In this document: positions 16,621-24,009 of the stretch, piece after piece | Layout: each line of letters opens with the position of its first letter | How positions within the stretch are numbered: position 1 is the first letter of the stretch | Source of the DNA: Gammaproteobacteria bacterium | Lineage (GTDB): Bacteria; Pseudomonadota; Gammaproteobacteria; Xanthomonadales; SZUA-36 | Direction of reading: 5' to 3' | NCBI GenBank assembly: GCA_021772915.1 | Contig: JAJFLB010000060.1 | Span: forward strand, 81,935 to 145,934 | DNA length: 64,000 bases | Program-made: the position numbers and the translations under genes | The notes under the pieces: generated by a model | Database searches by the model: none | The model's input: only the letters and a program-made list of their open reading frames with translations | Told to the model about the DNA's origin: nothing

Positions 16621-17631
16621 ATGATTACACTTGAGCGGCAACAACTCGTTATCCGATTTCCGGAAATCCACCCTCACGCAGAGGCCCGGATATCATTTCA
16701 GCGTACCTTGCGAATACCTGATGACGGCCGGGACTATCCTTTACCACCTGGAATGGGTGAGTTCCCATTACATCACATAGAAGACTATCCCAAAAAACTC
16801 CCAGCGAAATGGGCACAGCATGGTGGTGTTTTTATGCCGATGTACCAGTCTGAGGCGTTATGGCTGAGTTTCGGGACAGGCAATCACGATTATCCAATCG
16901 CCCTGCAAATTGCTGCCGGCAAGATCAATGCGGTCAACGCAGAGCCCTGGCAGGAGGACATGCAGTTTGAGCCGCAGGGATATGTGGTTACAAACCAGCA
17001 ACCGTGGCTGGATGGTTTTTGTATCGAAAAAGGGAAGATTCGACAATTTGTTGCAGCGCCCTTAGGCGAAGGCGTGACAGTTGAAGAACAGATAACCGGT
17101 GAAGCAGAATTCGGCGGCATTCAGATAAAGGCATGGCCACTTAAAGCTGATGTTTATGAGGAAATGCTTCTTAACAGACCTTCATTCCACGGGGAATATG
17201 GGTTGGACATGGTGATGGCTTGTATGTGTGAGGAAAGCGCCCCGATGGATATGGGTCTTGGCATGGGCGGTTCCATGAAACAGGAGGTTTATGACGATGA
17301 GTTCCGGCCAAAAGACTGGGACACCAATGTGAGTTCACGTTGCTATGTGCATTTGCTCAACTCCATCTCATACGCTCAGGTTACCGGGCATTTGCCACCA
17401 CGCCAGCCCTACGAGGCGGCAGACTACGCAGCCGCAGGTTTACCGTGGTTTGACTATTACAGCGACCAGGCGTCAATTGACGGTAGCGAGGTGCTAAAAA
17501 ACCTCAAAACATGGAAAGACTTCCAGGGCGAGAAGAAAGAGCAGTCGGTAAACATTGAGCCAAAAACTGTAATTCATCTTGAAGGGAAATCTGGCACTGG
17601 TCGACCCGTCTCACAAGGTGATCATTTTTGA
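16621..17631 (+). CDS. Conserved protein of unknown function, partner of an XRE regulator
   Basis: The 336-residue protein begins at ATG 16621 behind AGGGA; ATG 16606 is also in frame and overlaps the regulator. Conserved-looking parts are FQRTLRIPDDGRDYPLPPGMG, WLSFGTGNHDYPIALQIAAGK, QPWLDGFCIEKGKIRQFVAAP and GEAEFGGIQIKAWP. I recall similar proteins in diverse bacteria annotated only as hypothetical. No signal peptide, membrane helix or catalytic motif is visible. A short methionine/glycine-rich loop (DMGLGMGGSM) sits near the middle. The coupling to a self-regulated XRE protein is the only functional hint. Confidence 0.7.
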   Translation: MITLERQQLVIRFPEIHPHAEARISFQRTLRIPDDGRDYPLPPGMGEFPLHHIEDYPKKLPAKWAQHGGVFMPMYQSEALWLSFGTGNHDYPIALQIAAGKINAVNAEPWQEDMQFEPQGYVVTNQQPWLDGFCIEKGKIRQFVAAPLGEGVTVEEQITGEAEFGGIQIKAWPLKADVYEEMLLNRPSFHGEYGLDMVMACMCEESAPMDMGLGMGGSMKQEVYDDEFRPKDWDTNVSSRCYVHLLNSISYAQVTGHLPPRQPYEAADYAAAGLPWFDYYSDQASIDGSEVLKNLKTWKDFQGEKKEQSVNIEPKTVIHLEGKSGTGRPVSQGDHF

Positions 17632-17651
17632 GGAGATCTCATGTCTTTGCT

Positions 17652-17698
17652 AAAAAGAGGTCGGATCCAACAAATTAATTGGATCCGACCCCTTTTTG
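17652..17698. repeat. Full palindrome-family copy
   Basis: AAAAAGAGGTCGGATCCAA and TTGGATCCGACCCCTTTTT arms flank the ACAAATTAA loop, 21 bases after the preceding stop. It marks the last base-typical DNA before the AT-rich island. Confidence 0.88.
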
Positions 17699-17838
17699 CT
17701 CCCTTTCCCTGCAAGGTGGTATACAAATTACGTAGCGATGAAAGTCCCATTCAATTCCAATTCAATCAATTACAGCATAGACTGCATTCCACGAATCTTG
17801 ATAGATAATCTTTTGAGTTTAAACCTGGATTTCAAATT

Positions 17839-19689
17839 TTGAAAATTGAATCCCTCCAAATATCAAACATTCTTAGTTTTAAGTATTACGAAAATATTGA
17901 AGACGCGGAAAAGATCAGTTTTGATGGAGGAGTTAATATTTTAATAGGCGGAAATGGATCCGGGAAATCGACCGCTTTAGAAGTAATAAACTTCCTTCTT
18001 AAACGCGTTATATACAAACAGTACACAATCAATCAAAATCTATACCTAAAGAAAAATTCAATTCTAGTCGATGAACGAAAGCAAATATTATTGCCGGCGA
18101 ACAATCAATCTTACAGTGGATTTAGATTGGATCCCAATTGGGAAAATGAAAATGATCACCAGTGTATTAGGCTCAAAATAACATTAGATGATATAGACAC
18201 TAAGAACCTTTTGGTTATCTCCAGCAACCAAAAACTAATAAACGACATTTCAGCTAGGTATACGACTCGTGTAAAAACCGAGCTATCTGGAAATTTCCCC
18301 TTTTATACAATTGACGTTTCCCTCAATAGAGTTCGATCTGAGTTTACAACTACACTCGTAGAAGGCACTCACGATTTAGGGTTTGAATACCTTGTAGACT
18401 ATAATTTTTATAAAGGAGCCTTGGAGTTTTACAATTTGGAAAACCCAAACTCTCAAATCGAGCCGTTACGCGAATCATTCAGTTTTATAAGCGGTTACAG
18501 GAACTACCATTCCTTTGAAGAGTCAATTTCTCTTAAAGATGAACATCCATTGCAGCAAATTCAGGGTATCCGTGGTCAAGGCTACAACAAGAGTCTGAAT
18601 AGTGGCGATACATCAGAGCCACCAATTTTTGGCTTGGTACGATTGAGAATTGCTGATATTCATTTCGGTCTAATGCCTCAGAAGCTGAGTGAAGAGGAGT
18701 GCGAGAAACAAGCGAACAAACTTCCTTTTCTAATTGCAATAAACAAAAGCCTCAAAATTATCAATCTAGAATGTAAGATCAAACTAACCGATCAAAGAAC
18801 CTGGCAATACAATTTCCACTTTTTTGACCTAAAAAGGAAAAAAAGTTTAGCCGACATAAATAGTCTAAGTGCCGGCCAAAAAGGAATAATTCATCTGGTT
18901 TTCGAAGCTTTTGGGAAGGACGAAATCAAAGGCGGATTGGTAATCATAGATGAACCAGAATTGCATTTACATTACCAATTTCAACACGAATATCTAAATG
19001 TTATTGACACGCTGAATAGAAAACAAAAGTGTCAGTACATTTTGGCAACTCACTCTGAGGCATTGATAAACTCGACTACAATAAGCCGTGTAAAGCGATT
19101 CTCACTGGACAAAAACGGCTATACCCGAATCAAGGCGCCCATATTGAGCAACGACCAACGCTCATTAATAAAGATATTGGACAATACGCGGTCAACATAC
19201 GCCTTTTTCGCCAACAAAGTGATATTGGTTGAAGGGGATACAGATAGATACTTTTTTAGGTCCCTTATTAAATTGAAGTCTCCCAAATTGGATCAGGAGG
19301 TAGCCATCTTGGATATGAATGGAAAGGGCCCATACAAAGAATGGCTGGGGCTATTTTCTAGTTTTGGATTGCAAGTGTACGTAATAGGCGATTTTGACTT
19401 CATTTATGAGAGATTTTATCCAAAAGAAAAAAAGATAAAGCTTACAACACATGCCAAAGTAGGAGCTTTCAAAGAAAAACACACGGACTGGAAATCCAAC
19501 ATCGAGAGCGATTATCGTAATCACATTTACATACTAAAAGAAGGAGATCTTGAGCACTATTTGGGTATTAGAAAGGGGCTCCGAAAAGTGATCGACTTCT
19601 GCAACCAAAAATTACGGGGCTTTCTAAAGAGTAAGACTCCACTGAGCATTGAATTGATTGACATCGTAAAGCGGATAAAAAGACACTAG
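17839..19689 (+). CDS. OLD-family ATPase-TOPRIM nuclease
   Basis: The 616-residue protein starts at TTG 17839. It has an SMC/ABC-like ATPase: Walker A GGNGSGKST at residues 37-45, an LSAGQ signature, Walker B GGLVIIDEPELHLH, and ATHSEALINS. This is followed by a TOPRIM domain with Glu465 in VEGDTDR and Asp518/Asp520 in GDFDF. This is the OLD (overcoming lysogenization defect) architecture, whose members cleave DNA and act in phage defence. No UvrD-like gaj-type partner lies beside it, so it is a class 1, stand-alone OLD. Base composition is much more AT-rich than the flanks, consistent with horizontal transfer. Confidence 0.85.
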   Translation: MKIESLQISNILSFKYYENIEDAEKISFDGGVNILIGGNGSGKSTALEVINFLLKRVIYKQYTINQNLYLKKNSILVDERKQILLPANNQSYSGFRLDPNWENENDHQCIRLKITLDDIDTKNLLVISSNQKLINDISARYTTRVKTELSGNFPFYTIDVSLNRVRSEFTTTLVEGTHDLGFEYLVDYNFYKGALEFYNLENPNSQIEPLRESFSFISGYRNYHSFEESISLKDEHPLQQIQGIRGQGYNKSLNSGDTSEPPIFGLVRLRIADIHFGLMPQKLSEEECEKQANKLPFLIAINKSLKIINLECKIKLTDQRTWQYNFHFFDLKRKKSLADINSLSAGQKGIIHLVFEAFGKDEIKGGLVIIDEPELHLHYQFQHEYLNVIDTLNRKQKCQYILATHSEALINSTTISRVKRFSLDKNGYTRIKAPILSNDQRSLIKILDNTRSTYAFFANKVILVEGDTDRYFFRSLIKLKSPKLDQEVAILDMNGKGPYKEWLGLFSSFGLQVYVIGDFDFIYERFYPKEKKIKLTTHAKVGAFKEKHTDWKSNIESDYRNHIYILKEGDLEHYLGIRKGLRKVIDFCNQKLRGFLKSKTPLSIELIDIVKRIKRH

Positions 19690-20057
19690 TAGTTCAAATT
19701 TTCAAATATTTGTTCAAATGTTTATAGTTTAGGATATCGTCAATTCCTTTGTATTGCTCAAATCCCAACCAATTCAACCGCATTCTTCCGGCATATGCCA
19801 GAACGTAGTTTGGGATCAATGCTATCAGAATATACCGAAAGCAGTACAAGTGGGATTAATGCCCTTTTTCCATAATTTCGCACTTATTGAGTCACTGATT
19901 TTCGCAGTTTTTTACTTGGCTTGTACGGTAACTCAGCGAAATTGGCATCTTTGGCGAGGTTTTATCCCGGTCACGCCTGCATTTCAGTCCAAATCCTGAC
20001 TGTAAGACGAAAGAAACCATGCCGCCCAGTGGGGGAACAGCCAGTTTAATAAACGTG
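19690..20057. other. AT-rich intergenic stretch, no supported gene
   Basis: Short frames are present but show no domain or ribosome binding site. The sequence sits between the OLD-like gene and a transposase remnant and is probably leftover mobile-element DNA. Confidence 0.5.
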
Positions 20058-20262
20058 TTAGATTCTTTCTTCAGACGAACAAGCCCGTTTTTGGCGGAGA
20101 CCGACATTTAGGCAACAGTCCTGTTGTTGCAGAAGTTTCATTGCCGTCCAAGTGAGCGAGTATCTTCTGAATAACCGCTGGTTCTTCGATGCTGGCGATG
20201 ATCTTGGCGGCACCACGACATTCTCTGCAGGTTGCAGTGTCAAAGTTTAATCTTCCCCTCAA
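20058..20262 (-). pseudogene. IS91-family transposase C-terminal remnant
   Basis: The minus strand encodes CRECRGAAKIIASIEEPAVI, then QKILAHLDG and a tail ending KTGLFV. This matches the usual end of IS91-type (Y2 rolling-circle) transposases, where a Cys-x-x-Cys-Gly motif precedes IASIED-like and ILxHL residues. Only about 65 residues remain; the catalytic tyrosines and the rest of the gene are gone. It indicates past rolling-circle transposition next to the defence genes. Confidence 0.6.
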
Positions 20263-20380
20263 GTGTAGTGCGTGAATTTTGCGTGTATCAGTTATGCACG
20301 GTTATGCATTGTACTGCAATCGAGGACATCGGACGCCCCGGTAACTAATTGATAAATATACTGTTATGTTTAACCATTAC

Positions 20381-20402
20381 GGACTGAAAATCCGCGTGTC
20401 GG
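20381..20402 (+). other. tRNA-like fragment (anticodon arm and variable region)
   Basis: GGACTGAAAATCCGCGTGTC and the next two bases match the anticodon arm (loop CTGAAAA) and variable region typical of tRNA-Phe. No D-arm precedes it, and only a decayed T-arm-like CACGATTC follows. It is best read as an attachment-site or recombination remnant, not a functional tRNA. Confidence 0.45.
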
Positions 20403-20566
20403 AAGCACGATTCCTACAAGACAGTTGGTTTTCTTGGCCAGGTGGAAGTGTTGAAAATTGGTTTGCAGCTGTTGAAATCCAAGGTGGTGAATTGCGTGGA
20501 AATTTTGGGCGAAAATCGTGCCTTAATCGTGCCTTAGCGAGCCCAAACCAGCCCAATTCAGACCAA

Positions 20567-20593
20567 CAAGCCCTTGAATAAGGGCTTGTTTTT
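20567..20593 (+). terminator. Rho-independent terminator
   Basis: CAAGCCCTT (20567-20575) and AAGGGCTTG (20580-20588) form a perfect 9-bp stem with a GAAT loop followed by a T-run. It does not belong to the dispersed palindrome family and lies just left of the tmRNA fragment. Confidence 0.85.
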
Positions 20594-20604
20594 ATTGAAA
20601 ACAG

Positions 20605-20634
20605 TGGTGGAGGCGGCGGGAATCGAACCGCGGA
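20605..20634 (-). other. tmRNA (ssrA) 3'-end remnant, probable att site
   Basis: Read on the minus strand, GGTTCGATTCCCGCCGCCTC followed by CACCA is the T-loop and CCA end of gammaproteobacterial tmRNA. The T-stem lacks one G, and no tag-peptide reading frame or tmRNA body continues to the right. Integrases that target ssrA leave exactly such a 3' copy at the far end of the island. No integrase is in the window. Confidence 0.65.
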
Positions 20635-20745
20635 CATTGCCGTCTTGGTGATGTTTGTCCCCAGGCGTCCGAACTTGCGTCAAAATGATGCTCGGATGAG
20701 TCGAGATTATTGGCGTAAGCCCTTGGGTGTTTTCGATTCAAGGAA

Positions 20746-23169
20746 TTAACCAATTACCGCCACAAACTCACCTATTACACTTAATTCGCCCGCCGATTCA
20801 GCATCAAACACCAAGTCATTGTACCCTTCCGCATTAGAATCTGGGCTCAATACAATTTTGCTGTGTAGCCACTCATCTCCAGCACTTTCCTTCTCGCTTT
20901 TGTACATTTTTACCGTAAATGATGAGCCCGTGTCCTGATCCTGTATGTCCCTGTGCTGAACAATAACAACGCTGTTGTTACGACTTCCGCCCGGATTGGA
21001 CTTAAATAAACACCACGCCCCGTTAGGGATTCTTCTGTTCATTGACTCGCCCATAACACGCGTTACAAAGTGACCTTCTTGGGGCCTGAATGAATCAGGT
21101 AGTTCAACCCAGTCAAATTTTTCGACCTGTTGCTCCTTGCTGAACTGGCCTGCTGCTATCTTGAGATCATAAATTGGCACAGCATTCTTAAAGGGTTTCA
21201 CATCTTCTCGTTTCACTAACCTGAGTGGCAAGCCCGGATATCGCTCTGTTGAAGGTTGGCCACCTGACCCCGTTGCTTCAATTTGTTCTGCTCTTTGATC
21301 TTTAGTAACGTCAGCTTTCGCCATTTCTGAAAAGTAGGCGTTTGTCTCTGGATCAGTGCTGTAGATATAACAACCTTTTTGGCCCCGTGTCATCAGTGTT
21401 CTATACGTATTCTTTATTATCGTGTCCGCTCGTACTAATGCTTCATCGGGACTATTCCTTAGAAGAGTTTTGAAACCTTTCACCGAACTGTCATTTTTTG
21501 AGCGTTCTGTCGCGTCGGTAATAACTCGCCCATCTCGCACGACAAAGTCTGGTCCAATAATTACGCCTATATAGTCTAGTTCTAGTCCCTGACAAGTATG
21601 GATACACCCGACTTCATTGACGGTCTCTGGTTTCATTATCCACAGGCTACCGTCTGTTTTGAGGTTCCATTTCATGGAGAAATTATGTTCTTCAAAGACT
21701 ATGTCGTCATTGTCCGGATTCTTTGTGCTGACCCAGTCCCAGCAATAACCGGCAACCAACCGGGCCTTGTTCCTAATGCGATTCTTTCTAAAAATACTGT
21801 CACGTAGTTCACTGGGTGAATTGAAAACTCGGAAATCGTAATCGACACCAGTCAATGTTTCGTTGGCCGTACTCCTAATGCTCAAACTATTATCAACCCA
21901 GGAAAGATAACCCTGTGAACCGTTACAACGAAATTGTGAGGCGAGTTCAAGTTGATGAATTTGTGCGCCTGCGCTTCTGGCCCAGCTTTTGATCTCTTGT
22001 ATTTCACCGATGTCTTTCCAGGTAACACGTTGGTCCTCGTCGATGAAAAACACACTTAGTTTTGCGGCGTTGATTATTTCCTTGATTTGGTTTTCACCCA
22101 GGTTCTGGTACATGCCTGATTTCGCGTTGAGCCGATGTGCTTCATCAACAACGAGAACATCAAGACTATTGGCGTCGCTGTTGTGGTAACTGCCTGAGCC
22201 TCTGAAGAGGTTATTGATATGGCTTTTTGTGTAAGTGTCTTGCAATTTTGCTGCATACACAGCACGTGGTGCGGCATTTTTGGTAACGTATTGTGTAAGC
22301 ATTTCCCTGTTGGTCAATACGACTAAAAGGTTTACGGCGACCACGGATTTCCCAGTGCCGGGCCCACCTTCAACAATGAGCACTTGTTTGCTTTCCGGTG
22401 TTGCTTGTTCAGCAAGTGCCAGCACGGTTTCAAAAACCAGTTTCTGATCATCAATCATGACGAATTCAGGGTTGCCCTCCATCATCGAAACCAGTTTGTC
22501 CGCAAGATTCTTGGATGGCTTAATTTTCCCGTTATCAATACGGTACATGATGTTATCAATATCCCCGTATTTAACATGCTGCTTGATAAAGCGCTGTAGC
22601 CGTTGAGCGTCGTGTTTTAGGAATGAGGGTGCTTTTGCCGTGTGGGCCTGATAGAAAGAGTGGTTGATAACATCATTGGCTTCGCAGTTGTGCAGGTAGG
22701 CACAGGGCTTCAAGGTGATGTTTTCTTCTCTGACGGTTTCGTTGAAGTCATATAACAATGCGGCGTACGACCATGCCTGATAGGAAGGGTGGTTGACTTC
22801 CCTCTCGCCCCCGCCGAGAAAGGTTTCCACGATGGCATCTTTGCCTGTGAGTTTCACTTCTGACCATTGTTTAAGTTCGACGATGACAGCAGTGTCGGCT
22901 TTATCTTGGTCCTTTCCAGTAAGTATGAAGTCGATGCGATTGGATGTTTGTGGGACTTTGTACTCGATTGAGACACCTGCATTTCCCGGGATGGCGGCAT
23001 CAGTCAGGATATTGTTCATATACAGCATGGAGTTTTTCCATGAATCGATTTCTGACTTGCTGGTTGAGTGACCTAACTGTGTTTTGAAACGTGCAAGTAT
23101 TTTTGTTGCAATAACATTGGAAGTAACATCTTTTTGAAATTCTGACTTGGTCGCAGAATAAACTATCAC
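20746..23169 (-). CDS. PD-(D/E)XK nuclease - DUF2075 helicase - S24 (LexA-like) peptidase fusion
   Basis: The 807-residue protein has three parts. Residues about 60-145 carry a PD-(D/E)XK-like site: Asp80 in NRIDF, and Glu98 and Lys100 in VIVELKQW. Residues about 235-640 are a DUF2075 superfamily-1 type ATPase with Walker A GGPGTGKS at 268-275 and Walker B VLVVDEAHRLN. From about 655 comes a complete S24 module: Ala673-Gly674 cleavage site in KIAAGQF, Ser709 in VMGESM, and Lys754 in FTVKMY. LexA-like modules self-cleave on RecA filaments, so damage-triggered processing of a nuclease-helicase is an inference. It starts at GTG sharing one base with the MazG stop, so the two are coupled. I know no characterised protein with this order. 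Confidence 0.85.
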   Translation of the reverse strand: MIVYSATKSEFQKDVTSNVIATKILARFKTQLGHSTSKSEIDSWKNSMLYMNNILTDAAIPGNAGVSIEYKVPQTSNRIDFILTGKDQDKADTAVIVELKQWSEVKLTGKDAIVETFLGGGEREVNHPSYQAWSYAALLYDFNETVREENITLKPCAYLHNCEANDVINHSFYQAHTAKAPSFLKHDAQRLQRFIKQHVKYGDIDNIMYRIDNGKIKPSKNLADKLVSMMEGNPEFVMIDDQKLVFETVLALAEQATPESKQVLIVEGGPGTGKSVVAVNLLVVLTNREMLTQYVTKNAAPRAVYAAKLQDTYTKSHINNLFRGSGSYHNSDANSLDVLVVDEAHRLNAKSGMYQNLGENQIKEIINAAKLSVFFIDEDQRVTWKDIGEIQEIKSWARSAGAQIHQLELASQFRCNGSQGYLSWVDNSLSIRSTANETLTGVDYDFRVFNSPSELRDSIFRKNRIRNKARLVAGYCWDWVSTKNPDNDDIVFEEHNFSMKWNLKTDGSLWIMKPETVNEVGCIHTCQGLELDYIGVIIGPDFVVRDGRVITDATERSKNDSSVKGFKTLLRNSPDEALVRADTIIKNTYRTLMTRGQKGCYIYSTDPETNAYFSEMAKADVTKDQRAEQIEATGSGGQPSTERYPGLPLRLVKREDVKPFKNAVPIYDLKIAAGQFSKEQQVEKFDWVELPDSFRPQEGHFVTRVMGESMNRRIPNGAWCLFKSNPGGSRNNSVVIVQHRDIQDQDTGSSFTVKMYKSEKESAGDEWLHSKIVLSPDSNAEGYNDLVFDAESAGELSVIGEFVAVIG

Positions 23170-23525
23170 TAATCAAATTCCGTATATTTCTTTGCATTAC
23201 CTTTTGCTTTCTCCACCGGATATTTCTGTTCGTTGAGTTCGATTTTGTCTTGAGCAGCGGTCAACAGATCAATATCGAGTTTGTCCGCCAGGCGAACTAG
23301 ATAAAGTAGAGTGTCTGCAAGTTCGGTTGCAACTTCGTCGAGTTTATTTTGTGGGAGATTCTTGCTTTGTTCTTCAGTGAGCCACTGGAAATGCTCGATG
23401 ATTTCTGAAACCTCTGCACTGAGTGCCATAGCGAGATTCTTGGGTGAATGAAACTGGTTCCACTCGCGTGTATCCGCAAAATCACGCATGCGGTGTTTTA
23501 GAGCATTGAGATCGAAGCTACTCAT
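23169..23525 (-). CDS. MazG-like nucleotide pyrophosphohydrolase
   Basis: The 118-residue protein matches the short MazG/dCTPase (RS21-C6) type all-alpha NTP pyrophosphohydrolases: an REWNQFHSPKNLAMALSAEV segment, EIIEHFQW with the acidic metal ligands, and LDEVATELADTLLYLVRLAD carrying the second ExxD-like set. Such enzymes hydrolyse canonical or modified NTPs to NMP plus PPi. It is the first gene of a two-gene minus-strand operon; its TAG shares a base with the GTG of the nuclease-helicase-peptidase fusion. In a defence setting, nucleotide-pool control or recognition of phage-modified nucleotides would be a fitting role, but that is inference. Confidence 0.88.
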   Translation of the reverse strand: MSSFDLNALKHRMRDFADTREWNQFHSPKNLAMALSAEVSEIIEHFQWLTEEQSKNLPQNKLDEVATELADTLLYLVRLADKLDIDLLTAAQDKIELNEQKYPVEKAKGNAKKYTEFD

Positions 23526-23652
23526 GTGGTGAATTGGTCCTTTGAATCGCCTAGGCGCTGTAAACTCTTCCCAGTGTGGCGATGCAACTATAACGGAGGC
23601 GAGAATAAGCGGGAAGTGAATAAGTAAATAATCAAGATTGCATTGTCATGCA

Positions 23653-23672
23653 GTGTGCAGTTTCCAGCACAC
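23653..23672. promoter_or_regulatory. Inverted repeat between divergent defence operons
   Basis: GTGTGC and GCACAC flank an 8-base spacer between the MazG and C-protein promoters. There is no T-run, so an operator is more likely than a terminator; the binder is unknown. Confidence 0.35.
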
Positions 23673-23736
23673 TAATTCCACAGATGGCCGAGTTTCACTA
23701 AGTTGCTCACAAAGCATGTTTGTTGAAAATGTATGT

Positions 23737-23762
23737 GACTCATAGTCCGTAGACTTAAAGTC
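23737..23762 (+). promoter_or_regulatory. Tandem C-boxes (controller protein operator)
   Basis: GACTcatAGTC (23737-23747) and GACTtaaAGTC (23752-23762) are separated by CGTA. This matches the classic two-site operator of restriction-modification C proteins, in which the distal site activates and the proximal site represses. It ends 8 bases before the ATG of a C-protein-like gene, so the transcript is probably leaderless. Confidence 0.85.
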
Positions 23763-23770
23763 CAAATTCT

Positions 23771-24007
23771 ATGACCCTGGTGGTTGTGGAAGAAAGGCAA
23801 GAAATTCTCCTCAATTTTGGCAACCGCGTGCGAGAGCTAAGAAAGGCCAAAGGGCTTTCGCAAGAGGCGTTCGCTGGACTCTGTGGTCTCGACCGAACCT
23901 ACATCAGTGGCATCGAACGCGGTGTACGCAACATTTCTCTAGTTAATCTCCATGTGCTTGCCAAGGCGCTTCAAATCAGCGTGTCTGAACTTATGCAGGA
24001 GCTCTAG
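23771..24007 (+). CDS. C-protein-like XRE controller
   Basis: The 78-residue protein is an all-helical XRE domain. RVRELRKAKGLSQEAFAGLC is followed by LDRTYISGIERGVRN, the recognition region typical of restriction-modification controller proteins, then ISLVNLHVLAKALQISVSEL. C proteins bind tandem GACTnnnAGTC boxes, activating and later repressing their own promoter to delay nuclease expression. Such boxes end 8 bases upstream of its ATG, without a ribosome binding site. McrB starts 2 bases after its stop and McrC follows, so the controller drives a type IV restriction operon. Confidence 0.88.
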   Translation: MTLVVVEERQEILLNFGNRVRELRKAKGLSQEAFAGLCGLDRTYISGIERGVRNISLVNLHVLAKALQISVSELMQEL

Positions 24008-24009
24008 TT

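Noticed and set aside
19690..20057. Short plus-strand frame after the OLD-like gene
   Set aside because: No ribosome binding site and no domain; composition like leftover mobile-element DNA.
20366..20581. A 71-codon frame on the plus strand
   Set aside because: It spans the tRNA-like fragment and a terminator, has no ribosome binding site or recognisable domain.
20605..20745. A complete tmRNA gene
   Set aside because: Only the T-loop and CCA end are present; no tag-peptide frame or acceptor 5' half follows, and the T-stem is damaged.
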